Program-made: the position numbers and the translations under genes
Notes under the pieces: generated by a model
What the model saw: the letters and a program-made list of their open reading frames with translations, nothing else
Told to the model about the DNA's origin: nothing
Databases searched by the model: none
Source of the DNA: Salinisphaera sp. LB1
Lineage (GTDB): Bacteria; Pseudomonadota; Gammaproteobacteria; Nevskiales; Salinisphaeraceae
Length of the DNA: 64,000 nt
Assembly: GCF_003177035.1 (NCBI RefSeq)
Contig: NZ_CP029488.1
Coordinates: 186,001 to 250,000, forward strand
Direction of reading: 5' to 3'
Shown: positions 49,409 to 58,862 of the stretch, in pieces
Numbering within the stretch: position 1 is the first letter of the stretch
How the letters are laid out: every line of letters starts with the position of its first letter

Positions 49409-49720
49409 ATGTCCCATCGTTGTTCCAACGCCCGCCGCTACAGCACATCGCTCAAGCTCGGCGTCACGCTGCTCATCCTGCTGGCGCCGTTCGCGGCGGC
49501 CCAGGCCTATGTCGGCCCCGGTGCCGGGCTCAGCCTGCTGAGTGCGCTGTGGGGCCTGCTCTGCGCCATCGGCGCGGCATTCCTGTTCGTGATCCTGTGG
49601 CCGATCCGCCGGCTGCGTCGCAAGCGCCGTGAAGCCCGACAGGCCCGCGAGCAGCATGCGGACAATGCCGACAAGCCGACGACCGCCCAGACATCCGAAC
49701 AACCGCGCGATTCGCGCTGA
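49409..49720 (+). CDS. Small membrane protein of the sulfotransferase operon
   Basis: 103 residues with an AGGAG site before the ATG at 49409. A signal-like segment (LGVTLLILLAPFAAAQA) is followed by AYVGPGAGLSLLSALWGLLCAIGAAFLFVILWPIRRLRRKRR: a Gly/Pro motif, one membrane helix and a strongly basic cytoplasmic edge. The polar tail is rich in Ala, Asp and Gln. Similar GPGAGL-helix proteins are often found in exopolysaccharide or ASST loci, but function is unknown. It sits between the ASST and three-helix genes. Confidence 0.72.
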   Translation: MSHRCSNARRYSTSLKLGVTLLILLAPFAAAQAYVGPGAGLSLLSALWGLLCAIGAAFLFVILWPIRRLRRKRREARQAREQHADNADKPTTAQTSEQPRDSR

Positions 49721-49792
49721 TACCCGACGCGCGGATTGCCCCGGCCGCCCGCTCCCAGCGGCGTGGCCGAGTTTCGAGGCAAGGAACCTTCC

Positions 49793-50518
49793 ATGGGCCT
49801 GTTCAATATTCTCTCGCCGGTCTTTGCTGCCATCGACGGCGCCGCCGCATTGGTGTTGCCTACCACGCTGCGTCTGGCGCTGTGGGCGGCGATTCTCGCC
49901 GTCGGCACCATGCTGCTGTATAAGGCGCTTTCACCCCAGGCCCGCATCGGCACGGCCAAGCGGGAGGCCCGCGAGGCACGGCGCAAGCTCAACAGCTTCG
50001 ACGGCGAATTCGCCGATGCCGGCCCGCTGATCCGCGACCAGTTCCTCACCGCCTTCAAGCACATCGGCCTGGTCGTGCCCGGCACGATCATCGCGGTTCT
50101 GCCGCTGCTTTGCTTTCTGGTCTGGGCCGATAACCATTTCGACTACAGCCTACCGGCCCACGGCAGCGCGCCCGACGTGGCCACCGTGCCGGCCGGTGCG
50201 TCGGGCGTAAGCGCACACTGGGACGCCGGCCAGACGCCGCCCGCTGTCTCGCTGGGTGGCAACGGCGCCACGCCGCGCTCCTATCCGATGACCGCGCCGG
50301 TACCGATCATCACCAAACACGGGGCCTGGAATTGGCTGGTGGGCAATCCGCTCGGCTATCTGCCGGATGATAGCCCGGTGGAGGCGGTGCGCATCGCGCT
50401 GCCGGAACGGGAATTCATTCACTTCGGCCCGTCGTGGATGCGCGGCTGGCTCGCCGTGTTCATCCCGGTGATGTTCATCGTCTCGCTGCTGATGTTCAAA
50501 TGGGCCAAAATCGAATGA
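49793..50518 (+). CDS. Uncharacterised three-helix membrane protein
   Basis: 241 residues from the ATG at 49793 (an earlier in-frame start at 49736 lacks a good site). The first helix is near the start (LVLPTTLRLALWAAILAVGTMLLY), followed by a basic, helical stretch (AKREAREARRKLNSFDG), a second helix at about 105-128, a periplasmic loop of about 90 residues and a last helix near the C-terminus (LAVFIPVMFIVSLLMFKW). The layout recalls the DUF106/EMC3-like Oxa1-superfamily, but that is only a resemblance. The stop overlaps the sulfotransferase start by 4 bp. Confidence 0.7.
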   Translation: MGLFNILSPVFAAIDGAAALVLPTTLRLALWAAILAVGTMLLYKALSPQARIGTAKREAREARRKLNSFDGEFADAGPLIRDQFLTAFKHIGLVVPGTIIAVLPLLCFLVWADNHFDYSLPAHGSAPDVATVPAGASGVSAHWDAGQTPPAVSLGGNGATPRSYPMTAPVPIITKHGAWNWLVGNPLGYLPDDSPVEAVRIALPEREFIHFGPSWMRGWLAVFIPVMFIVSLLMFKWAKIE

Positions 50519-51720
50519 GCGACGATACCCGCCGCACCACAGTACGCACGCCGCGCTCCGCGCCGAGCGAATCGGCCATCGCGAGCTTCGCGGTACCGAC
50601 CTGGATGCACCGCGTCGCCGGCTGGCAGGAACGCCATCCGCGTGCTGCGATCCGGCTCGGTAACTTCGATACGAAGACGGCCTCGGAAGCGATCGAGAAC
50701 GTCACGATCGAGGCGCCGATCTACATCGCGGGGCTGGCGCGTTCGGGCACCACCATCCTGCTCGAACTGCTCGCCGAGCACCCGGACGTGGCCACCCACA
50801 AGTACCGCGACTTCCCGCCGGTGTTCACGCCCTGGCTGTGGGATCGATGGCTGGCCCGGGTGCCGGAAAAAGACGAATCCGCCGCCGAGCGTGCCCACGG
50901 TGACGGTATCGCCGTCACCTCGCACAGCCCGGAAGCATTCGAGGAAGTGTTGTGGATGGCGTTCTTCGAGCACAGCCACGACGCCGCGCATTCGAACCGG
51001 CTGACGCGCGAGACCTCGAACCCCGAATTCGAGAAATTCTACGCCGACCATATCCGCAAGATTCTCGCGATACGTCAGGGCACGCGTTATGTCGCCAAGG
51101 GCAACTACAACCTCATGCGGCTGGCGTATCTGCAGAGGATGTTCGCCGATGCGCGCTTCGTGCTGCCCGTGCGCGACCCGGTCTGGCACATCGCCTCGCT
51201 GATGAAGCAGCAGACGCTGTTCGAGGCCGGCGAGAAGGCCCATCCGCGGGCGATCGATCATCTGCGCCGGGTGGGCCATTTCGAGTTCGGTCTGGATCGA
51301 CGCCCCATCAACACCGGCGACGCCGAAGCCGTCGAACGCATCGAATCGCTGTGGCGGGACGGCCGGGAGATCGAAGGCTGGGCGCGCTACTGGGCCATGG
51401 TCTACGGCGCCGTGGCCGACCAGCTCGCCGGCGACGAGACGCTCAAGCAGGCCACGCAGATCGTGCGCTACGAGCCGCTGTGCAATGACTCACAGCGCGT
51501 GCTCGCGGATTTCTATCGTCACTGCGGCCTGGCCGTGGACCCGGCCACGCTGGACGCCGCCAGCCAGCGGCTGCACTTGCCGGATTACTACAAGCCCGCC
51601 TTCGAAGCCGATGAGATCGGCCTCATTCGCCAAATCGCCGGCCCGGTGGCCGAGCGCTTCGGTTACGACCCGGCACGGCTCGGTGAACGCGAGCCAGTCC
51701 GTACTGAAGCTGACATATAA
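50515..51720 (+). CDS. PAPS-dependent sulfotransferase family protein
   Basis: 401 residues from the ATG at 50515, coupled to the previous gene (ATGA). The 5'-phosphosulfate loop is GLARSGTTI at 73-81; the 3'-phosphate block is ARFVLPVRDPVWHIASL around residue 210-226, with the conserved Arg and Ser. These residues bind PAPS; the acceptor is unknown. There is no signal peptide, so sulfation would occur in the cytoplasm. As the last gene of a module with a periplasmic ASST-like protein and two membrane proteins, it may make a sulfated lipid or precursor that is then exported. Confidence 0.82.
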   Translation: MSDDTRRTTVRTPRSAPSESAIASFAVPTWMHRVAGWQERHPRAAIRLGNFDTKTASEAIENVTIEAPIYIAGLARSGTTILLELLAEHPDVATHKYRDFPPVFTPWLWDRWLARVPEKDESAAERAHGDGIAVTSHSPEAFEEVLWMAFFEHSHDAAHSNRLTRETSNPEFEKFYADHIRKILAIRQGTRYVAKGNYNLMRLAYLQRMFADARFVLPVRDPVWHIASLMKQQTLFEAGEKAHPRAIDHLRRVGHFEFGLDRRPINTGDAEAVERIESLWRDGREIEGWARYWAMVYGAVADQLAGDETLKQATQIVRYEPLCNDSQRVLADFYRHCGLAVDPATLDAASQRLHLPDYYKPAFEADEIGLIRQIAGPVAERFGYDPARLGEREPVRTEADI

Positions 51721-51735
51721 GTTCCCGGCGAAATC

Positions 51736-51760
51736 GGCTCGGCCGCAAGGCGGCCGGGCC
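51736..51760. terminator. Possible bidirectional terminator
   Basis: GGCTCGGCCGC and GCGGCCGGGCC pair over 11 bp (one G-T) around a three-base AAG loop between the convergent sulfotransferase (+) and GlcG-like (-) genes. Short T runs follow on either side, so the stem is strong but the T-tract is weak. Confidence 0.5.
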
Positions 51761-51769
51761 TTCCAGCAT

Positions 51770-52177
51770 TCAGTCCGTCACGGCGGCGACACCGGCCTTG
51801 GCCGTCGCGGCATCCTGATCGGGTTTGACCCCGGATACGCCCACGGCGCCGGCCACCTGGCCATCGACCACCACCGGTACGCCGCCGGTCATCGTGCCCT
51901 TCAACTCGGGCACCGAGAGAAACGCGGCGCGCCCGCCGTTGATCATGTCTTCGAACACCTGGCTTTCCTTGCGGCCCAGAGCGGCGCTACGGGCTTTCTC
52001 GGTCGCGATGTAGCTGCCCATCGGCGCGCAGTCGTCCAGCCGGCGCAGCGCCAACGGATGCCCGCCATCGTCCACCACCGCGATCGCCACATTCCAGCCG
52101 TTGCGTTCGGCTTCGGCCTGGGCGGCATCGAGAATACGGTTGACGTCGTCCAGCGTAAGCACGGGTTTATGCTGCAT
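51770..52177 (-). CDS. GlcG/HbpS family protein
   Basis: 135 residues of the GlcG/HbpS (DUF336) family: VLTLDDVNRILDAAQAEAERNGWNVAIAVVDDGGHPLALRRLDD at the start and GGVPVVVDGQVAGAVGVSG near the end. Members bind haem or corrinoids or are linked to glycolate and diol utilisation; the function here is not clear. No signal peptide is seen, so it is cytoplasmic. It stands alone with a 187-bp gap before cytochrome b561. Confidence 0.85.
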   Translation of the reverse strand: MQHKPVLTLDDVNRILDAAQAEAERNGWNVAIAVVDDGGHPLALRRLDDCAPMGSYIATEKARSAALGRKESQVFEDMINGGRAAFLSVPELKGTMTGGVPVVVDGQVAGAVGVSGVKPDQDAATAKAGVAAVTD

Positions 52178-52364
52178 GATCTGATCCTTTTGGCTTGTGG
52201 TGAATTGCTACGATGGCCGGGCCGAGACGCGATACGACAACGTACCGCCAGTGCCCAAGCCCGTGGAAAACCGATGCGTCTGACGATACCGGTCCGCCTA
52301 CGATAATGGGATCGCCGGCCAGCGTGTCTTGTCAGGCACGCCGCAGGAGCCGGTCGCGGGCTTT

Positions 52365-52898
52365 TCAGGTCATGCGCGCGAGCGTGTCATCCTGGCGAAT
52401 CACGCGATGATAGAGCATTCCCAGCAGGTGTAGACCAACCAGCACAAGAATAGTCCAACCCAGGTAAGTGTGCAGATCTGCAACAAAATGGTCGATTCCG
52501 GGTGCTTTGCCCACGAGGCTCGGGATTGGAACGGCGCCGAACCACATATAGGTCGAACCATGATCAGTCACCAGGATATAGCCGATAATAGGCTGGCAGA
52601 TCAGCGCGAGATAGAGCAGCCATTGGTTCAAATATGCCAGCGAGGCCAAGCCTGCCGGCATGCCGGCGGGCTTGGCCGGCGTGTCTGTGAGAAAGCGCAC
52701 ACACAGCCGCGCCAACATAAGCCAAAATACGGTGACACCCAGTGCTTCATGCCAGAAGAAAAAACTCTTGGTGGCATCGACATGAAGGCTCGCACCCAGC
52801 AGCCCCAACGGCCATAAAACGAACACAAGCACCGCTACCAACCAGTGAAATGCCTTGGCGGCGGGATGGTAATGGTGTTGTCGCGTCTCTACGTTCAT
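52365..52898 (-). CDS. Cytochrome b561 family protein
   Basis: 177 residues with four membrane helices. Haem-ligating His candidates are His18 (HWLVAVLVF), His50 (FFFWHEALG), His143 (DLHTYLGW) and His157 (LVGLHLLGMLYHR), giving two haems as in bacterial cytochrome b561 (CybB). It can take electrons from the quinone pool or superoxide. It is monocistronic. The redox partner is not shown by context. Confidence 0.88.
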   Translation of the reverse strand: MNVETRQHHYHPAAKAFHWLVAVLVFVLWPLGLLGASLHVDATKSFFFWHEALGVTVFWLMLARLCVRFLTDTPAKPAGMPAGLASLAYLNQWLLYLALICQPIIGYILVTDHGSTYMWFGAVPIPSLVGKAPGIDHFVADLHTYLGWTILVLVGLHLLGMLYHRVIRQDDTLARMT

Positions 52899-53002
52899 GA
52901 AGTCTCCTGTCAGCCGGCAGTCGGCCGGCGCCGTTCTTTAATCTGATCGTGCCAAGAGTATGGACAAGTAGCGAGGCACGAATATGAAACGCGCCGTTGA
53001 CG

Positions 53003-53923
53003 TTATAGCAACGAATCGACGGCCGCCCCTGCGCCGGTGCCGGCCCGCAGGTGCCGCGCCGCGGCGGCCGTCACGGCCTCAGTCAGCGGCGCCATTACCG
53101 TTTCCAGCCGCCGAACGTAATGCCAATCCAGCGGCACGTCGAACGGTGTATCCGCCAGCAGCTCATGCAAACGCCCCGCGGACAAGGCGTCGGCGACCAG
53201 CGCTTCAGGATTGAGCCCCCATCCGACCCCGGCGAGCGCTGCTTCGACGAAGGCGTTGGCCGAGGGCAGGCGGTGGCCGAGGCCCGGCTCCACCGGCGCG
53301 ACATACTGCGCCGCCCAGCGCGCCTGCAGGCGGTCGAGCGTGTTGAACGACAGCGCGGGGGCGGCCTGCAATGCCTGCGCGGTCACGCCGTCCGCGAAAT
53401 GCTGCGCAAGGAACGCCGGCGCAGCCGTCGCGCGATAGCGCAGACGGCCCAACCGCCGGCGGTCGCAGCCGCCCACGGGGTGTGTCTGCGCCGTCACCGC
53501 TGCCATGACCTCGCCACGCCGCAGCCAGTCGGCACTATGGTCTTCATTGTCGATCACCACATCCACGCGCATCGATTGCAGATCGGACAGCGCGTCGACG
53601 AACCAGGTCGCCAGGCTGTCCGCGTTGACCGCCACCCGAACCACCGGCCGAGTGGCATCGGGCGCGGGCACGCCCAGCCGATCGAGCGTATCCCGCTCAG
53701 CCAGGGCCACCGCCTCCGCGTGACGCGCGAGACGCTCGCCGTGGGGCGTGGCCTGACACGGCATACCGCGCGCGATCAGCACCAGACCGAGTTCGTCCTC
53801 CAGACGGGCGATGCGCTGGGAGACCGCGGACGGCGTGACGTGCAGTACCCGCGCGGCCCGCTCGAACGAGCCATGCTGAATCACCGCCAGGAGCGCCGTG
53901 AGCCGCGCCGAATCGAGCTGCAT
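53003..53923 (-). CDS. argP: LysR-family regulator, ArgP-like
   Basis: 306 residues. The N-terminal HTH shows LDSARLTALLAVIQHGSFERAARVLHVTPSAVSQRIARLEDELG, with the ArgP (IciA) match at the start; the substrate-binding domain follows. It is divergent from the LysE/ArgO-type exporter gene with 96 bp between starts, the standard arrangement in which ArgP activates argO on lysine or arginine. The gene symbol rests on this context and sequence similarity by eye. Confidence 0.85.
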   Translation of the reverse strand: MQLDSARLTALLAVIQHGSFERAARVLHVTPSAVSQRIARLEDELGLVLIARGMPCQATPHGERLARHAEAVALAERDTLDRLGVPAPDATRPVVRVAVNADSLATWFVDALSDLQSMRVDVVIDNEDHSADWLRRGEVMAAVTAQTHPVGGCDRRRLGRLRYRATAAPAFLAQHFADGVTAQALQAAPALSFNTLDRLQARWAAQYVAPVEPGLGHRLPSANAFVEAALAGVGWGLNPEALVADALSAGRLHELLADTPFDVPLDWHYVRRLETVMAPLTEAVTAAAARHLRAGTGAGAAVDSLL

Positions 53924-54019
53924 TACATTTTCTTAATTGGCCTCAGTTAATTTAGCTTTCCTGTTGCGGCTCGCGGATGCAAGTTGCTTGTCTTCATCCT
54001 TCGCATCGACCGCCGCCCC

Positions 54020-54619
54020 ATGCCCTTCTACAGCGGTTTCGCTCTCGGCCTCGGACTGATCGCCGCCATCGGCGCGCAGAACGCGTTCGTTCTGCGACAG
54101 GGCCTGGCCGACCGGCATGTGCTCGCGATCTGTCTGTGCTGTGCGCTGTCCGACCTGATTCTCATCACCGCGGGGGTGGCCGGGATCGGCCGCGTTGCCC
54201 AGGCGCACCCGGCCTGGATCATGACGCTTCGCTACGCGGGCGCAGTGTTTCTCGCCGCCTATGCCCTGGCCAGTGCCCGCCGTGTGGCGCTGGGGAACAG
54301 CGGCCTGACGCCCGGCAGGACCGGCGACGCTTCACTTGCACGCACCCTGGCCATCGCGCTGGCGCTCACCTGGCTCAATCCGCATGTCTATATCGATACA
54401 CTGCTGCTGCTCGGCACCGTGGCCGCCACCTACGGCGACCAGCGTCTGCGCTTCGGTGCCGGGGCGATCTGCGCCTCGTTCGTCTTCTTTTTCGCCCTGG
54501 GATTCGGCGCCCGTCGGCTGCGCGGGCTGTTTGCCCGACCACTGACCTGGCGCATCGTCGACGGCGGCATCGCGCTATTGATGGCCGTGCTCGCGGCACG
54601 TCTGGCCCTCGGGGCATAA
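54020..54619 (+). CDS. argO: LysE/ArgO family amino-acid exporter
   Basis: 199 residues from the ATG at 54020; the ORF could begin 12 codons earlier. The protein has about six helices with the family start YSGFALGLGLIAAIGAQNAFVLRQGL and LALTWLNPHVYIDTLLLLG. It exports arginine or lysine across the inner membrane. It is divergent from the ArgP-like regulator, which supports the assignment; whether the substrate is lysine, arginine or both is unknown. Confidence 0.88.
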   Translation: MPFYSGFALGLGLIAAIGAQNAFVLRQGLADRHVLAICLCCALSDLILITAGVAGIGRVAQAHPAWIMTLRYAGAVFLAAYALASARRVALGNSGLTPGRTGDASLARTLAIALALTWLNPHVYIDTLLLLGTVAATYGDQRLRFGAGAICASFVFFFALGFGARRLRGLFARPLTWRIVDGGIALLMAVLAARLALGA

Positions 54620-54832
54620 CACGGTCGCGGGCGGGCGTGATCGCGCCAGGCAAACGGGCACGACGCACGCCGACACGCCCCATCCCTGGCCAGTTGAACC
54701 ATGGCCGTAATGCGCGCCGCACCGACTCGCGCCTGCCCTCGAATACCGCTGCGCGCGTGACCGGCCCCTGTTCAGCCCGCCGCGGATGGCTATACTGGCC
54801 CGATTTAATTTTGGCCACGGGGGATCCGAACG

Positions 54833-55777
54833 ATGTCGACCCGCTCGGTAGGCAGCCCCTACATGCAATTTTCCCGGGCACAGTGGGCGTCGCTTCGCGA
54901 CACCACGCCCATGACGCTGACTCCGGACGAGATCCGTACTCTCAAGGGCATCAATGAAGCGTTGTCGCTTGAGGAGGTGGCCGAGATCTATCTGCCGCTG
55001 GCGCGTCTGCTCAATCTCTACGTGGATGCCAATCAGCACCGCAGCGCAACGCTGGACCGTTTTCTCGGCAACCGTGACCGCCGGCCGCCGTTCGTGATCG
55101 GCATCGCCGGTAGCGTCGCGGTCGGCAAGTCAACCACGGCCCGTGTGCTGCAGGCCCTGCTCAATCGCTGGCCCGAACAACGCAACGTCGCCCTGGTGAC
55201 CACCGACGGTTTCCTCTATCCGAACGCCACCCTGGAAGCGCGCAATCTGATGAGCAAGAAGGGCTTCCCGGTGTCCTTCGATATCAATCGCCTGATCGAA
55301 TTCGTCTCGGATTTGAAGGCCGGCCGGCCCAGGCTCGAGGTGCCGCTGTACTCGCACCTGGTCTATGACGTGCTACAGGATCGGGCACAGATCGTGGATC
55401 AGCCCGATATCCTCGTCCTTGAGGGGCTGAACGTGTTGCAGAGCGGGATGGACTATCCACAGAACACGCATCATGTGTTCGTGTCGGATTTCATCGATTT
55501 CTCGATATTCGTCGATGCCCCGATCGCGCAACTCAACGAGTGGTTCATCCGCCGCTTCATGACCCTGCGCGACAGTGTCTTCTCGGACCCGCATTCCTAT
55601 TTCCACAAGTACGCGGATCTGTCCGACGCGGAAGCCGTGGCCACGGCGGATCGCATCTGGCGCGAGATCAATGAGGTCAATCTGCGCCAGAACATCCTGC
55701 CCACCCGCGAGCGGGCCAGCCTGATTCTCAACAAGGGCCCCGAACACGCAGTCGACAGCATCAGCCTGCGCAAGTAA
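54833..55777 (+). CDS. coaA: Type I pantothenate kinase
   Basis: 314 residues, full length for CoaA. The P-loop GSVAVGKST is at 93-101, then [22 protein letters not shown] and the LEGLNVLQS block of the family. It phosphorylates pantothenate in the first step of CoA synthesis and is feedback-inhibited by CoA. It is transcribed alone between the exporter gene and the Hyf-like operon, with which it converges. Confidence 0.96.
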   Translation: MSTRSVGSPYMQFSRAQWASLRDTTPMTLTPDEIRTLKGINEALSLEEVAEIYLPLARLLNLYVDANQHRSATLDRFLGNRDRRPPFVIGIAGSVAVGKSTTARVLQALLNRWPEQRNVALVTTDGFLYPNATLEARNLMSKKGFPVSFDINRLIEFVSDLKAGRPRLEVPLYSHLVYDVLQDRAQIVDQPDILVLEGLNVLQSGMDYPQNTHHVFVSDFIDFSIFVDAPIAQLNEWFIRRFMTLRDSVFSDPHSYFHKYADLSDAEAVATADRIWREINEVNLRQNILPTRERASLILNKGPEHAVDSISLRK

Positions 55778-55987
55778 TCGACCGTGCATGGCAAGCGCGA
55801 CCAGCCCGGCAAAATCGAGACCGGGCCGCTGGACGAGCTCGTGCCCGGCTGACGCGCGACCCAGGCAGCTCGATGCCCTCGACACGCCCGCACCGGCGCA
55901 GACCGAAGCCTATGTCCGACGCGATCTGCCGGCCCGGGCCCCGCGCCGTACTGCCGGATTCGCAGCATCGGTCATATTGTTTGCCGT

Positions 55988-57976
55988 CTACACAATAGCC
56001 AGCACGATGCCCAGGACAGCGACCAGAACACCACCGATCAAAAAGAGATAGAAATTCAGGTGGCCGGACTGCAGGGCCCTGAGCCTCTGACCCAGCCAAC
56101 GCACCAGCCGCACCATCGGGTCGAACAACCACGGCCCGAACACCGGGGCCAGTGCATAGCTGAAGTTGAGCTTTTTCGGAAAATAGCTCGACACTTCGTG
56201 CTCGCTTGAAGAGGTGGCCGTGGGGCGATAGACGAAGCCATAGTAGCGCTGCAAGGCGTTGGCAAACGTCAGCGCAGTGGTCGCACTGCTGGCCGGTTCG
56301 GCGAGGCCGCCGAACCAAATGGGCGCCCGCCTCGGCTTCAGCCGGGCCAGCCCCAGGACCAGCATTGCGGGTATCAGGCTATAAGCGGCAAGCGCGAGCG
56401 CCAGTTTGGTCGGCGATATAAAAGCAAAATCCTTGGCCAGAGGAACCAGTAGCCAACCGCGGCGCATCAAATCGGTAGCGGACGCGCCAAAACGCAGGCT
56501 TGTCGCCGGCCCAAGAGCGTCCAACCACCACGGCATACCGATCGCCAGCACGAGTACGGCGATACCGAGCCAAACCACGTTGACGCCGATCGGCTGGCGG
56601 TCTGGGGCTGTGGGTTCCGGGCGTCCCAGCAAGCCAAGCCCGATGGCTTTAACGAAGGTCGCCACTCCGATCGCACCGGACAGCGCCAATCCGGCCCCCG
56701 ACAGCACCAGGGCAATCCGGGCATTCAAGGTATCCAGACTGAAACCGTGGAACAGGCTCTGGAACCCGAACCATTCGCTGATGAAGCCCGGGGTCGGCGG
56801 TACGGCGGCCAGGCTCAGTGCCGCCAGAAAGGCGCCGGCCGTCATCCAGGGCATCAATCGCACGAGCCCGCCCTGTCTTAACCCGTAGCCGCGACCTGCC
56901 CGAAACGCGGCATCGGACGCCAGCAACAAGCCCGATTTCGCCAATGTGTGACCGGCCATATGCAGCAAACCGGCCACCCAGGCTATGCCGGCGAGGTGAT
57001 CACTACCGTGAAGCTTGAACAGTAATGCCGAACCCGCCAGCGATAAGGCGATTGCTGCATTATCCGCCGAGGAAAATGCCAGCAGACGGCGCCAATCGTC
57101 CTGTTGGAAGGCGTACAGGGCGGCAAGAATCGCGCTGACCACGGCCGCCGCCAGTACCAGCTGCGCCAGACCGGCATGGGCATTACCGCACCAGTCGAGC
57201 AAACCACGCACCAGGGCGAAGTACGCCGCATTCAATACGATGCCGGATAAAATGGCCCCGCTCGCCCCACTGCCGCTGGCATAGGCGTCGGGATACCATT
57301 CGTAGAATGGCAGCAATCCGAGTTTGGCGCCGAAACCGACCAAAAGCAGCAACGCAACGATGAAACCCGGCCAGCCGGACAATGCGAATCCCGAAAAAAC
57401 GGTGTGACCGCTGGCCGCAGTGAACCAGAGCATGGCAGCGAAGAGGGCCACGCTGCCGACTTCCAGCAAGCCCAGCATGAACAGCACGCCGCGCCCACTG
57501 TCCCGATCCGGTTGCTCGGCCAGCAGCATCAGGGCTGCACCGAGACTCATCAACTCCCAGCTGATCAGAAACGCCGTGCCTTCCTGAACGCCGAAAACGC
57601 CGATAGCACCCAGCAGACAGATGGCCACGCCGCTGTACCAACTCGGCCCACGCGCCACCGGCGAATCGGAACACACGGCCGCAAAGGCGCCCAGTGCGCC
57701 GAACAACAGCAGCCACAGCGCGGGGCCATCGAATTTGATCGGCGTGCCGGCAGCGACCGGATTGAACGGTAAATAGCCCACGATCGGTGTCTGGGCAATG
57801 AGCGCTCCGACAACACCCGCGAGCAAGGCGACGAGGCCGGCCAACAGCCCGAGTCTGGCCAACCCACGCCCACCGCGGGCAAAGCCGGCAACCAGAGCCA
57901 CCAGCCAGGCCATTGCTGCGAGGGCGACGAGGGCGACTTCGCCGAAGCCTGTGGTCACAGCGGCATGATCAGTCAT
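55988..57976 (-). CDS. Hyf/Hyc-type proton-translocating membrane subunit (HyfB-like)
   Basis: 662 residues with about 15 membrane helices, of the NuoL/NuoM/MrpD antiporter-like superfamily. Characteristic blocks are SWELMSLGAALML, LGLLPFYEWYPDAYASG (Lys-bearing helix region), DDWRRLLAFSSADN and HTLAKSGLL. The C-terminal extension after about 560 resembles HycC/HyfB. It is the last gene of the Ehr-like operon and overlaps the end of the preceding gene by 8 bp. Together with the other antiporter-like subunit it would couple electron transfer to ion translocation. Confidence 0.87.
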   Translation of the reverse strand: MTDHAAVTTGFGEVALVALAAMAWLVALVAGFARGGRGLARLGLLAGLVALLAGVVGALIAQTPIVGYLPFNPVAAGTPIKFDGPALWLLLFGALGAFAAVCSDSPVARGPSWYSGVAICLLGAIGVFGVQEGTAFLISWELMSLGAALMLLAEQPDRDSGRGVLFMLGLLEVGSVALFAAMLWFTAASGHTVFSGFALSGWPGFIVALLLLVGFGAKLGLLPFYEWYPDAYASGSGASGAILSGIVLNAAYFALVRGLLDWCGNAHAGLAQLVLAAAVVSAILAALYAFQQDDWRRLLAFSSADNAAIALSLAGSALLFKLHGSDHLAGIAWVAGLLHMAGHTLAKSGLLLASDAAFRAGRGYGLRQGGLVRLMPWMTAGAFLAALSLAAVPPTPGFISEWFGFQSLFHGFSLDTLNARIALVLSGAGLALSGAIGVATFVKAIGLGLLGRPEPTAPDRQPIGVNVVWLGIAVLVLAIGMPWWLDALGPATSLRFGASATDLMRRGWLLVPLAKDFAFISPTKLALALAAYSLIPAMLVLGLARLKPRRAPIWFGGLAEPASSATTALTFANALQRYYGFVYRPTATSSSEHEVSSYFPKKLNFSYALAPVFGPWLFDPMVRLVRWLGQRLRALQSGHLNFYLFLIGGVLVAVLGIVLAIV

Positions 57977-58793
57977 CCAGCTGCCCTCCCCGCATATGCT
58001 GTTCGGCCCGCCCGACGATCATCAACAGTGCATGAATCAAGGCGGCGGGATTAGGCGGACAGCCCGGCAAATAGACATCCACCGGCAGGATCGGGTCCAC
58101 GCCGACGCCACTGGCATAAGTGCCGCCGACCGCCCCGCCGGAGACCGCGCAGGTCCCGGTCGCCAGGACCCAACGGGGCTCCGGCATGGCTTCGTAGGTT
58201 GCCTGCAGGGCGTCGCGCATCGCATAAGTCACGGTGCCGGTCACCAGCAGCAGATCGGCATGACGGGGCGATGCGGTAAAAAATATCCCCAGCCGGTGCA
58301 GGTTGTAGAACGGATTGTTGAGCGCCTGCAGCTCGGACTCGCAGCCATTGCAGGAACCCGCGTCGACATGCCGGATATGCAAGCTGCGCCCGAACACGCG
58401 GCGGATACCGGCGGCCAGTTTCTGTTCGGGTGATGCGCCGTCGTCGTTATTGGCATCGGCGTCGGCCGGCCGCCAACGCAGATCGTCGCGCTCGCGCACG
58501 CCCAGCGCCCAGTCGTTGGAAGCGGTCAACGCCCCGGTCGGACAGGCTTCGACACAGAGCTGGCACGCGATGCAACGGCCGTAGTCTATATCGAGCGCCG
58601 GCTCACCGTCGGCCCGAAACTGGATCGCATCCGGCAGACAGACGTCGGCGCATTCGCGACAGCCGTCGCGGCATTTGTCCGCATCGAACCGGGGCATGCC
58701 GAGCACACCCGCCTGGCCATGCGCATCGCCGCGCGCCGGCCAGGCGGTCGTCGCACGCCCGGCGCGCAGTCCGAAAAGAGTCCATAACGCCAT
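57969..58793 (-). CDS. Fused ferredoxin-NuoB-like small subunit (HyfH-HyfI type)
   Basis: 274 residues with AAGGAGG before the ATG. The N-terminal part has two [4Fe-4S] motifs: Cys41, 45, 48, 52 and Cys74, 77, 80, 84. The C-terminal half is NuoB/HyfI-like, with Cys148, Cys151 (DAGSCNGCESE), Cys215 (TGTCAVSGG) and Cys245 (LPGCPPNPA), the ligands of the proximal N2-type cluster. In most hyc/hyf systems these are two genes (HycF and HycG); here they are fused. All cluster cysteines are kept. It passes electrons from the ferredoxin part toward the large subunit. Confidence 0.88.
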   Translation of the reverse strand: MALWTLFGLRAGRATTAWPARGDAHGQAGVLGMPRFDADKCRDGCRECADVCLPDAIQFRADGEPALDIDYGRCIACQLCVEACPTGALTASNDWALGVRERDDLRWRPADADANNDDGASPEQKLAAGIRRVFGRSLHIRHVDAGSCNGCESELQALNNPFYNLHRLGIFFTASPRHADLLLVTGTVTYAMRDALQATYEAMPEPRWVLATGTCAVSGGAVGGTYASGVGVDPILPVDVYLPGCPPNPAALIHALLMIVGRAEQHMRGGQLDD

Positions 58794-58862
58794 GGCCGGA
58801 GCCTCCTTAATCCGTAAAGTGCACGCCCTGCGCTGCTCGGCCCGGATTTGGCATACCGCTAT

